Assembly (NCBI RefSeq): GCF_018598185.1
Contig: NZ_JAHESC010000001.1
Location: forward strand, 62,001-126,000
Length of the DNA: 64,000 nucleotides
Origin: Dawidia soli
GTDB taxonomy: Bacteria; Bacteroidota; Bacteroidia; Cytophagales; Cyclobacteriaceae
Direction: 5' to 3'
The position numbers and the translations under genes were made by a program. The notes under the pieces are model-generated. The model was not told the DNA's origin. It saw only the letters and a program-made list of their open reading frames with translations, and ran no database searches. Below, piece by piece: positions 1 through 11,188 of the stretch (the first letter of the stretch is position 1; each line of letters opens with the position of its first letter).

Positions 1-2
1 CC

Positions 3-3004
<3,002 letters not shown>

Positions 3005-3008
<4 letters not shown>

Positions 3009-4267
3009 AAGCGCGCAAACACATCCATCACATACAGAAGACAATCGTGATAGGGCTCTGCCTGGCCATCGCGCCGGCTGCCTGGTCACAAACAACAACG
3101 CTCACACTCGAACAAGCCGTGCAGCAAGGCCTGGCCAGCAACAAGACAGTACAGTCCGCGCAGTATGATGTCGAAGCCAAGCAAAGCCTCCGGAAAACCG
3201 CGGGAGACATCGGCCGCTTCACCGCCGTGGGCATGATCGGCCAGTACAACAGTTACGAGAAAGCCGACAATAACATCACCGTGAGTCAGACCATTCCGTT
3301 CCCGACGGTATTTGCCGCGCGCGCGGCCCTGGGCGATGCCAACATCAAAAGCAGCGAGCTTACGCTGGCGGCTACACAGAACGAGATCGCATACCAGGTA
3401 AAGTCGACATGGTATCACCTCGCATACCTGCACGCGCTTAACACGTGGTACACCCGCACCGACAGCCTGTGGAAAGCCTTTGCACAAGCCGCCGCGCTGC
3501 GCCAGCGCACCGGCGAAACTAACCTGCTGGAAAAGGTCACGGCCGAGAGCCGGTACCTCCAGGCGCAAACCCAGCTCCACCAGAACCAGCGTGACATCGA
3601 CATCTATAAACAACGGCTGCAGACCGTGTTGCACAGCGCCGCCGGCGTAGACGTAGAGAGTATAAAGCTTACCGCCCGCCCGCGTCCGGCCGCCGATACC
3701 GCCGCGGGGCCCGAAAACCCGCGCATAGGCTGGTATCGGCAGCAGGTAGCCGTTGCGTCGAAAGAACGCGCCGTCGAAAAAAGCGGCCTCGCCCCCGAGC
3801 TGATCCTGGGCTACTTCAACCAGACCCTCATCGGCACACCGCGTGCCGAAGGCACCACCGCGCTGGCGACAAAAAGCGACCGCTACCAGGGCTTCGAAGT
3901 AGGCGTGAGCTTCCCGCTCTGGTTTAAACCCCAGGTAGCCCGCGTACGCGCGGCGGAATATACCCGCCTCACCGCGCAGACCCGCTACGAGCAGGAGCTG
4001 CGCAACTACAGCGGCGAAGTGTCCGTCCTGAACCAGGAAGTCGACAAGCTCTATACCTCGCTGACCTACTACGAAAGCAGCGCGCTGCCCCGGGCAGAGC
4101 TGATCCTCAAACAGGCAAACCTCGCCCTGCGCGGCGGAGAGATCGGCTACCTGGAGCTCATCCAGGCCGTCAGCACCGCCGCCGAGCTGCAGGTAGGCTA
4201 CCTGGAAACATTAAACAACTATAACCAGGCAGTCGTTCGTCTCGAGCTCCTGCTGGGACAACGCTAA
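3005..4267 (+). CDS. TolC family outer-membrane channel of the RND efflux system (CusC/CzcC-like)
   Basis: This is the outer-membrane channel that completes the metal efflux complex. The 420-residue product has a signal peptide (residues 1-29, ending AAWSQ). Two long helical repeats with conserved heptad-like stretches follow, for example ETNLLEKVTAESRYLQAQTQ near residue 180 and a C-terminal copy ending GEIGYLELIQA near residue 380, as in OEP-family proteins. The ATG overlaps the pump stop (ATGA), and the adaptor gene starts 12 bp after its stop, so the three genes form one operon in the order pump-channel-adaptor. Length is normal for CzcC/CusC relatives. No cysteine lipobox is visible, so it is probably not lipidated, unlike some CusC proteins. 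Confidence 0.9.
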
Positions 4268-4279
4268 CCATCGCACTAC

Positions 4280-5533
4280 ATGAAAACAAATAAATATAGA
4301 CTACAATCCCTGCGCATAGCCCTGTTCTCCGCAAGCATCCTGCTGGCAGCGGGATGTTCCGGTTCAAAAGAAGAAAAAGCAGGACCGGCGCACGAAGAGC
4401 ATCACCACGAAGAAGAAGGCACCGTCGAGCTGTCGGCGATACAGTATAGATCGGTGGGCATCGGGCTCGGCGCCGTACAACCGCGGCAGCTCACCGGCCT
4501 GCTGAAAGTGAACGGCCTGCTGGACGTGCCGCCGCAAAACCAGGTCAGCATCTCGGTGCCCTTCGGCGGCATCCTGAAAGACACCGACCTGCTGCAAGGC
4601 AAATGGGTCAACAAAGGCGAAGTGATCGCCCGCATGGAACACCCCGATTATATCCAGATGCAGCACGACTACGTCGATGCCCAAAGCCAGCTCGGCTACC
4701 TGGAAAGCGAGTATAAACGGCAGCAGGAGCTGAGCCGCGAAAACGTCAGCGCCATGAAGACATTTCAAAAAGCGGAAGCCGACTACCAGTCCACCCGCTC
4801 GCGGGTAGAGGCACTGAAACAAAAGCTCTCCCTGCTGAACATCCGCGCGGAGAACATCCTGAAGACAGGCATCCTGCGTTCGATCCCCGTGGTGTCGCCC
4901 ATCAGCGGCTATGTAACCGAGGTGAACGCCAACATCGGAAAGTTCGTGCAGCCCAATGAAGTGATCTTTGAGATCGTCGATACGCGGCACCTGCACGTCG
5001 AGCTGATGGTCTTTGAAAAAGATGTACCCAAAGTCAGGGAAGGGCAGCAGGTGCGCTTCATCCTGGCCAACGAGTCGAAAGAACGCCTGGCCGAAGTACA
5101 CCTCATCGGCCGCGAGATCAGCCCCGAGCGCACCGTACGTGTGCATTGCCACCTGGAGCAGGAAGATAAGAACCTCCTGCCAGGCATGTACCTCAAAGCC
5201 ACCATCGAAACCGGCGCATCACAGACCGACGCGCTGCCGAACGAAGCCGTCGTCAACAACGGGGGCAAGTATTACTTCTTCACACAGCTCGCCGGCGAAG
5301 AAGCGCACCAACCCTCCGGCAAAGAAGCCGAAGCCGACACGCACGAGGACGATGAGCAACACGGCTATCGCTTCCAGGCCGTCGAAGTAGGCGTGGGCGT
5401 GACCGACAACGGCTATACCGAAGTGATCCTCCCCGAAGGCTTCGATCGCAGTGCCCGGAACATCGTGCTCAAAGGCGCGTACGACTTGCTGTCCGCCATG
5501 AACAACAGCGAAGAAGAAGGCCACAGCCATTGA
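4280..5533 (+). CDS. RND efflux periplasmic adaptor lipoprotein (CusB/CzcB-like)
   Basis: This is the periplasmic adaptor (membrane fusion protein) that links pump and channel. The 417-residue product carries a lipoprotein signal with lipobox LAAGC (Cys26). Next comes a His/Glu-rich stretch (HEEHHHEEEG, about residues 36-45) that could bind metal. A second His/acid-rich patch lies at residues 345-360 and the protein ends in HSH. The central part has the lipoyl/hairpin organisation, with coiled coil at about residues 125-195 (QSQLGYLESEYKRQQELSRE), and a beta-barrel region at 230-310. The start ATG lies 12 bp after the channel gene. Histidine clusters agree with a heavy-metal rather than drug role, but the specific metal is unknown. 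Confidence 0.9.
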   Translation: MKTNKYRLQSLRIALFSASILLAAGCSGSKEEKAGPAHEEHHHEEEGTVELSAIQYRSVGIGLGAVQPRQLTGLLKVNGLLDVPPQNQVSISVPFGGILKDTDLLQGKWVNKGEVIARMEHPDYIQMQHDYVDAQSQLGYLESEYKRQQELSRENVSAMKTFQKAEADYQSTRSRVEALKQKLSLLNIRAENILKTGILRSIPVVSPISGYVTEVNANIGKFVQPNEVIFEIVDTRHLHVELMVFEKDVPKVREGQQVRFILANESKERLAEVHLIGREISPERTVRVHCHLEQEDKNLLPGMYLKATIETGASQTDALPNEAVVNNGGKYYFFTQLAGEEAHQPSGKEAEADTHEDDEQHGYRFQAVEVGVGVTDNGYTEVILPEGFDRSARNIVLKGAYDLLSAMNNSEEEGHSH

Positions 5534-5787
5534 AACAGTGTGAGTGTGAAGAGCGGGAGTGATGCGCCCGGGTATGGCCCGCATCTGGCGCCGGTGTTAG
5601 CGCCGGGCGAAGCGCAGGCGCGCCACCGGTGCCCCGTATGGTGGCGGTCTCCCGACCGCCTTCGGATGGCAACGCCGACTATATTTCCCTATTCAAAAGG
5701 TTCCCCAAAAAAACACTACCTTTAAGAGCAATATCCGCCGGTAACATTACTATAGTCTTACAGAAAACAACGGCGCAGGAGAGCGGT
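5534..5787. other. Intergenic repeat-bearing gap between the efflux operon and the ClC gene
   Basis: No convincing gene lies here. It holds repeat copy A (5587-5633) followed by a perfect hairpin, GGCGGTC (5643-5649), loop TCCC, GACCGCC (5654-5660). The long open frame that begins at 5629 is repeat DNA joined in frame to the ClC gene and should not be used as the start. Confidence 0.7.
5587..5633 (+). repeat. Interspersed intergenic repeat, copy A (inverted relative to copy B at 7103-7150)
   Basis: About 47 bp beginning GGCGCCGGTGTTAGCGCC and ending GCGCGCCACCGGTGCC. The reverse complement of 7103-7150 aligns with it along its whole length with only a few changes and short indels. The two copies face each other across the ClC gene. 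A shorter relative sits at about 33370-33391. Confidence 0.75.
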
Positions 5788-7086
5788 ATGCATAAACCTG
5801 AATCTTCATTCGAACATCTCCTCATTGCAAAGCACTTACTACGCTGGACATTGCTGATCCTGCCCGTAGCCATCGTTGTGGGATTGCTCGTAGCACTTTT
5901 CCTCTGGCTGCTGGACCTGGCCACGCAGACCCGCTGGGCAAACCCCTGGCTCCTCTGGCTGTTGCCCCTCGCCGGCATAGCGATCTGGTATCTATATAAG
6001 GTCGTCGGCAAGAACACCGACGCGGGAAACAACCTCGTGCTCGACGAGATCCACAACCCGGGGGGCGGGGTACCCGCCCGCATGGCCCCGCTGATCTTAT
6101 TCACCACGGTCATAACACACCTTTTTGGCGGCTCGGCCGGCCGCGAAGGGACCGCCGTGCAGATAGGAGGGAGCACATCCTCGCTCTTTGCCCGGTGGTA
6201 CCGCCTGGATCACCAGGATCGCCGCGTGTTGCTGATGGCCGGCGTCGCCGCCGGCTTTGGCGCCGTATTCGGCACGCCCATCACGGGGGCCATATTCGCC
6301 CTGGAAGTACTGGCCGTCGGCCGGATCAAATACGACGCCCTGGTCCCCTGTCTCATCGCCAGCGTGGTGGCCGACGTCACCTGCCTGACCGTCGGCATCG
6401 AGCACACGCACTACAGCATTCACTTTCGCCCCGCGCAACAGCACATCACGTCCTTCCTGAAAACCGATTATATCTTGCTGGCAAAGGTCATCGCCGCCGG
6501 CGTGATCTTCGGCCTGGCCGCCTGGCTGTTCGCCAAAACCACGCACCACATCAAACACTGGAGCAATCGCTACATCACATACAAATGGCTTATACCCGTC
6601 GTGGGAGCCGTCCTGGTCGTAGGCATCAGTTACCTCATCGGCACCTTCGATTACCTCGGCCTGGGCGTAACAACCCCCGACCCCGACGGTGTCAGCATCC
6701 AAAGCGCCTTCACACCCGGCGGCGCGCACTACTACAGCTGGGGTATCAAACTGCTGCTAACAGCCATTACGTTGGGCATGGGCTTCAAAGGCGGCGAAGT
6801 AACACCCCTGTTTTTTATCGGCGCCACCCTCGGCAACACCCTGGCCGTCCTCACCGGCGCCCCGGTAGACCTCCTGGCCGGCCTGGGCTTCATCGCAGTC
6901 TTCGCCGGCGCCACCAACACCCCCATCGCCTGCACCATCATGGGCATCGAGCTCTTCGGCGCCGACAACGCCCTCTACTTCGCCATAGCCTGCTTCACCG
7001 CCTACTACTTCAGCGGCCCCACCGGCATCTACACCTCGCAACGCACCGTCGTCGACAAACTCCACAACACCGACTCGAACGACTAA
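5788..7086 (+). CDS. ClC-family chloride channel/antiporter
   Basis: This is a membrane protein of the voltage-gated chloride channel family, moving chloride (or fluoride) across the inner membrane, with or without proton exchange. Starting at ATG 5788 it has 432 residues. An AGGAG at 5777-5781 precedes this ATG by 6 bases and the upstream codons lie in repeat DNA, so I prefer it to the longer frame from 5629. Motifs seen are [14 protein letters not shown] near residue 115, which holds the gating glutamate in GREG, then [16 protein letters not shown] near residue 152 and [17 protein letters not shown] near residue 335. It lacks cytoplasmic CBS domains. The flanking inverted repeats hint that it could have moved as a unit. 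Family is clear; ion and transport mode are not. Confidence 0.88.
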   Translation: MHKPESSFEHLLIAKHLLRWTLLILPVAIVVGLLVALFLWLLDLATQTRWANPWLLWLLPLAGIAIWYLYKVVGKNTDAGNNLVLDEIHNPGGGVPARMAPLILFTTVITHLFGGSAGREGTAVQIGGSTSSLFARWYRLDHQDRRVLLMAGVAAGFGAVFGTPITGAIFALEVLAVGRIKYDALVPCLIASVVADVTCLTVGIEHTHYSIHFRPAQQHITSFLKTDYILLAKVIAAGVIFGLAAWLFAKTTHHIKHWSNRYITYKWLIPVVGAVLVVGISYLIGTFDYLGLGVTTPDPDGVSIQSAFTPGGAHYYSWGIKLLLTAITLGMGFKGGEVTPLFFIGATLGNTLAVLTGAPVDLLAGLGFIAVFAGATNTPIACTIMGIELFGADNALYFAIACFTAYYFSGPTGIYTSQRTVVDKLHNTDSND

Positions 7087-7102
7087 GGAAGCTGCACTGT
7101 CC

Positions 7103-7150
7103 GGCGCCGGTGGCGCGCCCACGCTTCGTTGGCCACTAAACACCGGCGCG
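7103..7150 (-). repeat. Interspersed intergenic repeat, copy B (inverted copy of 5587-5633)
   Basis: Read on the minus strand this 48-bp stretch begins CGCGCCGGTGTTTAGTGG and ends GCGCGCCACCGGCGCC. It matches copy A. It starts 16 bp after the ClC stop codon, so the ClC gene sits between two head-to-head copies. Confidence 0.75.
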
Positions 7151-7186
7151 AGCTGTAGCGCGTTGGTAACAGCAAAGTTTGGGGTC

Positions 7187-7289
7187 ATAGGGGCGAAGCC
7201 CCTATATGCATTAGTATCTGGCGCGAGTCTCAGACCCGCCGCGGGTCGAAGACTTGTGCCTACCATGAGGGGGAGTCTCCAGACTCCCC
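7187..7289. repeat. Stack of three palindromic intergenic elements
   Basis: Three hairpins follow one another. The first is ATAGGGGC (7187-7194), GAA, GCCCCTAT (7198-7205), a perfect 8-bp stem. The second, 7220-7260, is a nested hairpin with outer arms GGCGCGAGTCT and AGACTTGTGCC and an inner perfect GACCCG/CGGGTC stem. The third is GGGGAGTCT (7270-7278), CC, AGACTCCCC (7281-7289), a perfect 9-bp stem. Together with copy B they fill most of the 7087-7402 gap. An open frame at 7163-7378 is made of this repeat DNA and I do not call it a gene. Confidence 0.65.
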
Positions 7290-7402
7290 AACGGCACCGT
7301 CGTAACCTGCGCCACTATATAAGACGCCCCGGTCCCGTCGTCTTTTTCGTCATAGCCCACGCTCGTGCTGGCATTTAGGTATACGTTTTTCACGCTACGC
7401 AA

Positions 7403-7786
7403 CTACATATAAAACACATTAAACCGATGCCCATCCAAATCAGCAAACACAAACCCATAATACCCCTCCCCAAACTCTTCCGGCTTGGAAACGATCGTTC
7501 CCCCCGCCTGCCGCACTTCCTTCTCCCACCGATTCACCTCTTCCTTACTATCAGCAGAAAGCGTAAAGATAATTTCATTCCCAGCCTTTGCATCACTGAT
7601 CGGCCCCTTCATCGCGGGCTCGAGCACATCCCTCAAAAAGAAGTGGATGATAAAGTTCTCCTCCCCAAAGAAGAAGCTGGTCAGCTGCTCCGACGCCCCG
7701 TTGTGTTTAAATCCGAGTTGCTTATAGAATTTAGTCGTCCGTTCTAGTTCTTTTACGCTGAAATTGGCCCAGATCTTTGTTTTCAT
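7403..7786 (-). CDS. VOC family (glyoxalase/bleomycin-resistance fold) protein
   Basis: A 127-residue single-domain vicinal-oxygen-chelate protein. The N-terminal module starts KIWANFSVKELERTTKFYKQ with the usual LGF after it. The C-terminal module ends with YYGFVFADLDGHRFNVFYM, the family's D-x-DGH-x-(W/F)-x-(V/L) pattern. Such proteins bind a metal and act as glyoxalases, dioxygenases or drug-binding proteins; this one resembles the broad uncharacterised PhnB/extradiol-like class. It is a monocistronic minus-strand gene whose end borders the repeat-rich gap. The specific substrate cannot be inferred. Confidence 0.85.
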   Translation of the reverse strand: MKTKIWANFSVKELERTTKFYKQLGFKHNGASEQLTSFFFGEENFIIHFFLRDVLEPAMKGPISDAKAGNEIIFTLSADSKEEVNRWEKEVRQAGGTIVSKPEEFGEGYYGFVFADLDGHRFNVFYM

Positions 7787-7943
7787 ACACGATATATTTT
7801 GGTGAATAGCTTTTTCTTTTGATCCGCTGGATCATACTCAAAAGTAGTCTATAAGCCGATCAGGTAGAGAGGCTATTTGCGAAATTCCCCGGGGGCATTT
7901 CTGCCATTCTCACACAAAAGAAACGAACAAATTAAAAATCGAT

Positions 7944-8567
7944 CTACGTCAACGTCACCTTCTTCCCCAAATTCTCCTGCAAAACCGCCTCCTTCAGCAA
8001 ATACTCCGCAACATCCGCCCGACTGATCTTGCCAACCTTCATCTGTGGCTCCAGGGCCGTAAAAATTCCATAGTGCCCTGAAAGAGGAGCATTCGTCAAC
8101 ATACCCGGCCTGACTATTCCCCACTGCAAATGACTAGCGGTAATGATCTGTTCCATCACGGTCTTATCCAGGTATTGATCGCGAAGAAAAAGACGAATGA
8201 CCATCTTCATAAAAAAGCCGAGGTACGACGCGCTCTCGCCGGCGCCGAAACCGGTGATGATCAGCACCGGCTTCGTATACTGTACCTCGTCCGCCGCGGC
8301 AACCAGGGCGCGCGCGATTTCAGAGAATAAGGTGGTATTCTTTTTTTTCTTCGTACCGACCGTGATCAGGAGCGCGTCGCTCCGCACCATGACCTTCTTT
8401 AAGTCGGATATGTTTGCCGCGCTGCCCTGTATAATGGTCAGCCCGGGGCGGCGTGCTATACCGCTGACGTTGGTCGACAACGCGATTACCGTATGTCCTT
8501 TGTCCAGTGCCTGGTTCACAGCTTCCCGGCCGATCCCCGCAGCAGCTCCTGCGATCGCGATAGTCAT
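7944..8567 (-). CDS. NAD(P)-binding NmrA/SDR-like oxidoreductase
   Basis: Atypical short-chain-dehydrogenase-like protein of 207 residues with an N-terminal Rossmann motif (AIAGAAAGIGREA), a TKPVLIITGFGAG strand and a WGIVRPGMLTN stretch characteristic of NmrA/BVR-B-like proteins. It lacks a clear YxxxK pair, so it may be a redox sensor or flavin/NADPH-binding reductase rather than a classical SDR. I choose the ATG at 8567, not the in-frame GTG one codon earlier, because this ATG shares its A with the upstream stop (TGATG). That implies translational coupling to the IMPase-like gene. The window holds a similar protein at 21720-22376. Confidence 0.82.
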   Translation of the reverse strand: MTIAIAGAAAGIGREAVNQALDKGHTVIALSTNVSGIARRPGLTIIQGSAANISDLKKVMVRSDALLITVGTKKKKNTTLFSEIARALVAAADEVQYTKPVLIITGFGAGESASYLGFFMKMVIRLFLRDQYLDKTVMEQIITASHLQWGIVRPGMLTNAPLSGHYGIFTALEPQMKVGKISRADVAEYLLKEAVLQENLGKKVTLT

Positions 8568-9370
8568 CACTTTTTATATGTCTGTAAGAAAAGCTTAACC
8601 GCGTTGGCTGTCCCCGCCAGCAACCCCTCGTCGCCCCACTGCCAGTGAGCCGCGTCAACCGATAGCACCTGCGCGCCCGCCTCCCGGGCAATGAGCATAC
8701 CGGCCAGCCAGTTGTGTGTGTCCAGGTCGTCTTGAAGAAAAAGATCGATCCGCCCGGCACCCAGGTAAGCGAGCTGCAAGCCATGCGGGCCGTAGTTCCG
8801 GACGATCCCAAAACAATCCAGGAGACCCGTAACCGCATCAGCCGTTTTATCCCGCCAGCCGGGATGCATTTTTAGTTGATGACCGTATTCCCATACCGCC
8901 AGCATATTGTCACCGACCGTCTTTGTGCTGGTCCGGAGCTTCCGGTCGTAGAGGTAAGCACCCTGGCCGTCGACCGCCCAAAAGAGCTCGTCTGTCAGCG
9001 CATCGTACACGACCGAGAAATAGGGACGGCCTTTCCGGACCAGCACGACGTTGATCGTCCAGCCCGGGATGTGCTGCAGGTATTGTATCGCCCCATCCAT
9101 GGTGTCACAAAGCCAGTATTCATCATGCTCCGCGGGACGACGTTGGGTGTCGGCTGTAAATTCGTCGTCGTCCACCCACGGGATGGAGGGATAATAAAGA
9201 TCGATGCGGCGCTGCAAGGCCTCAAAGCACGTGTCCTCGATATTCCGCACGGCGGTGAGCAGGTCGTCCATCGTTTGGGGGATTGCCGTTTTGCGGAAAT
9301 CCGCCAGGAAGGTCTGGCCCACTTCCCGTATAGCCCGGGTCAGAAGCCCGTAGTCTAATTCCTGTTGCAT
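8567..9370 (-). CDS. Inositol monophosphatase family protein, divergent
   Basis: A 267-residue member of the metal-dependent IMPase/FBPase/CysQ superfamily, which hydrolyses sugar or nucleotide phosphates. Visible are the acidic DDDEF (Glu70), CDTMDGAIQYLQHIPGW (Asp89, Asp92) matching the DPIDGT-NF motif, and a C-terminal LDTHNWLAGMLIAREAGA that corresponds to WDxAAG. In the last motif the usual metal-binding Asp reads as Asn, and the motif Thr after DG is Ala, so activity may be altered. It precedes and overlaps the SDR-like gene by one base (TGATG), and the AraC gene lies 76 bp upstream on the same strand. The substrate is unknown. Confidence 0.8.
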   Translation of the reverse strand: MQQELDYGLLTRAIREVGQTFLADFRKTAIPQTMDDLLTAVRNIEDTCFEALQRRIDLYYPSIPWVDDDEFTADTQRRPAEHDEYWLCDTMDGAIQYLQHIPGWTINVVLVRKGRPYFSVVYDALTDELFWAVDGQGAYLYDRKLRTSTKTVGDNMLAVWEYGHQLKMHPGWRDKTADAVTGLLDCFGIVRNYGPHGLQLAYLGAGRIDLFLQDDLDTHNWLAGMLIAREAGAQVLSVDAAHWQWGDEGLLAGTANAVKLFLQTYKK

Positions 9371-9446
9371 GTCGTTTCATGTTTAGGCACGCAAAACTAC
9401 CGGCGGGAAGGACAACAGCGTAGTCTTCGTTACGGAAGGGATAGTC

Positions 9447-10322
9447 CTATTCGCGGAATTTCGCGCGAAAGCCCTGCGGCGTCAGCTGCGTGTGCTTCTT
9501 GAAGAGCTTACCGAAATACACAGGGTCCTCATACCCCAACGCAAACCCGATCTCGCCGGCCGTCAGGTCGGTAGTATACAGCATACGTTTCGCTTCCAGT
9601 ATGTTTCGTGTCTGAATATGCGCAGACACCGTCCACCCCGATACAGCCTTTACCGTGTCGTTGAGGTGGCTGGCAGAGATCGCCAGGGAGGCAGCATAAA
9701 CCGACGTCTGCTTCCACGTCCTGTAATGTTGCTCCAGCAATACCTTGAACTGCCGGTACAGGGAACCGTTTCGCCCCACAGGGTACGTGGCCGGTACGTT
9801 GGATTCCCCAAGCGACAACCCTAACGACACAACGCTGAGCACCACAGACTGGATCGCCTTATCGACAAAACCGTTCGCGGTGCCCGCACGCAGTTCATCC
9901 GCCATCCGCAGCAGCGAGAACACGTGCGGTATCGCAGGCGGATCTTTTTCCAGCGGCAGCGGTGCGCGCAGGTAGTGGTCGATCGCCACGCGCAGATCGT
10001 CGGGAAATACCCCCGTCTCTACATTCACCAACCAGCCGACGGCATCGGTCATGCCCACCAATTGATGGATCTGCTCAGGCGCGATCAGAAAGAATGTGGG
10101 CGTGGTGATCGTGACCGGCTCAAAATCGACCGACAGTTCAATGCGTCCGGACTGCAGCGCCAGCAACGTAAAGTGATCGTCGCGGTGCGGCTCCACCACA
10201 ACGTGCCGGCTATAGTCCTCATAGCGCGACAGGTCGACCGTTACGATCCCGTTCCTGGTCTGGGGTGTAAGACGATAATGCGGTATGTTTTTGTGGGAAG
10301 ACACAGGCAGAAGATCGTTCAC
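9447..10322 (-). CDS. AraC family transcriptional regulator
   Basis: A 291-residue regulator with an N-terminal sensing region (cupin-like, residues about 15-170) and a C-terminal AraC DNA-binding domain with two helix-turn-helices at about residues 190-288. The second bears the signature GEIGFALGYEDPVYFGKLFKKH and the ending LTPQGFRAKF. It starts 2 bp after the stop of the Lrp-type gene on the same strand and is followed by the IMPase/SDR-like pair. The four genes could form one transcript, with these two enzymes as plausible targets. The ligand is not predictable. Confidence 0.88.
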   Translation of the reverse strand: MNDLLPVSSHKNIPHYRLTPQTRNGIVTVDLSRYEDYSRHVVVEPHRDDHFTLLALQSGRIELSVDFEPVTITTPTFFLIAPEQIHQLVGMTDAVGWLVNVETGVFPDDLRVAIDHYLRAPLPLEKDPPAIPHVFSLLRMADELRAGTANGFVDKAIQSVVLSVVSLGLSLGESNVPATYPVGRNGSLYRQFKVLLEQHYRTWKQTSVYAASLAISASHLNDTVKAVSGWTVSAHIQTRNILEAKRMLYTTDLTAGEIGFALGYEDPVYFGKLFKKHTQLTPQGFRAKFRE

Positions 10323-10324
10323 CG

Positions 10325-10789
10325 CTACAAATTGATATTATACGAGTTCTTATTCTCCGACATCACAAACGTACTATGCGTGCTCCCGATACTCTTCACC
10401 GACCCCAGCTTGTTAAAAACAAAGTCCTGGTAGTGCTTCATATCCCGTGCATATACCTTGAGGAGAAAATCGTAGTCCCCCGAAATATTATAACACTCCA
10501 CCACCTCGTCCAGCCGAAGGATGTCTGTCACGAACGACCGGCCGATGCTTTTGTCGTGTTGCTTAAGCTTGATGTTACAAAAGACGATCAGGCCGAAGTT
10601 GAGCTTCTCCGCATCGAGCAGGGCGATATATTTTTTTATATAGCCGTTCGCCTCCAGACGTTTTACGCGTTCAAAGACCGGCGACGGCGACAGGTTCACC
10701 TTCGCGGCCAATTCCTTCATCGTCACCTTGGAGTCTGCCCCCAGGTGCTTTAAGAGCTGAATGTCGGTGTCGTCGAGTGTTTCTTCCAT
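10325..10789 (-). CDS. Lrp/AsnC family transcriptional regulator
   Basis: A 154-residue leucine-responsive-regulator-like protein. The N-terminal winged HTH is at about residues 5-60 (LLKHLGADSKVTMKELAAKV, then SPSPVFERVKRLEANGYIK). The C-terminal RAM/AsnC ligand domain is at about 65-145 (EVVECYNISGDYDFLLKVYA), the usual oligomerisation and amino-acid-binding fold. Length is typical. It is divergent from the riboswitch-controlled metE across an AT-rich region, so a role in amino-acid metabolism, possibly methionine, is a reasonable but unproven guess. The AraC gene follows after 2 bp. Confidence 0.9.
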   Translation of the reverse strand: MEETLDDTDIQLLKHLGADSKVTMKELAAKVNLSPSPVFERVKRLEANGYIKKYIALLDAEKLNFGLIVFCNIKLKQHDKSIGRSFVTDILRLDEVVECYNISGDYDFLLKVYARDMKHYQDFVFNKLGSVKSIGSTHSTFVMSENKNSYNINL

Positions 10790-10913
10790 AGAATAATTTC
10801 CTTTTCAGGCCGTAAAGAGGAGGGGTGTATAGAAAAATATTTTTAATAAAGTAACAAATGTAGATTATTAAACCGAATTGATAGCCATTTTAAAGCGTTT
10901 ATAACCAAATTAA

Positions 10914-10921
10914 TACATTTG
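10914..10921 (+). promoter_or_regulatory. Putative -7 element (TACATTTG) for the metE riboswitch transcript
   Basis: TACATTTG fits the Bacteroidota primary-sigma -7 consensus TAnnTTTG. It lies in an AT-rich stretch about 60 bp upstream of the cobalamin riboswitch and points toward metE. No convincing -33 TTTG at the ideal distance is visible, so this is a candidate only. Confidence 0.45.
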
Positions 10922-10978
10922 TTCAGAATTTAGAACTGCTTTAGGCCGATAAAAGAGATCAAAGTTCTTTCTGTACAT

Positions 10979-11163
10979 CCCCCGGGAAAATGGTGTCCGA
11001 CAAGCGTCGGACTGAAAAGGGAACCGTGTGCAAATCACGGGCTGTCGCGCAACTGTAAGTGACCTCGCACAATTTTCCGCCAGCAATGTCCACTGTTCCG
11101 ATACATCGGCACGGGAAGGACGGCGGAAAATGTCACAAGCCAGGAGACCTGCCTTTGCCGGGT
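10979..11163 (+). ncRNA. Cobalamin (B12) riboswitch upstream of metE
   Basis: The aptamer is recognisable from the core GGGAACCGTGTGCAAATCAC (about 11019-11038), GGCTGTCGCGCAACTGTAAG immediately after, and the B12 box AAGCCAGGAGACCTGCC at 11137-11153. A perfect GTCCGAC/GTCGGAC hairpin precedes the core. A long ACAATTTTCCGCC / GGCGGAAAATGT pairing (about 11069-11081 with 11122-11133) forms another arm. The element ends 25 bases before the metE start and no U-run terminator lies between them. Translational rather than transcriptional control is therefore more likely. Known role: bound adenosyl- or methylcobalamin turns the downstream gene off, so the B12-independent enzyme is made only when B12 is scarce. 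Confidence 0.93.
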
Positions 11164-11188
11164 ATTATGAACCAAACCAATTCAAAAA

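Noticed and set aside
6195-7139. A 314-residue open frame on the plus strand inside the ClC gene
   Set aside because: It is Arg/His/Pro-rich shadow text in a GC-rich gene, and the ClC frame carries the family motifs.
7163-7378. A 71-residue open frame in the gap after the ClC gene
   Set aside because: Built entirely from palindromic repeat DNA.
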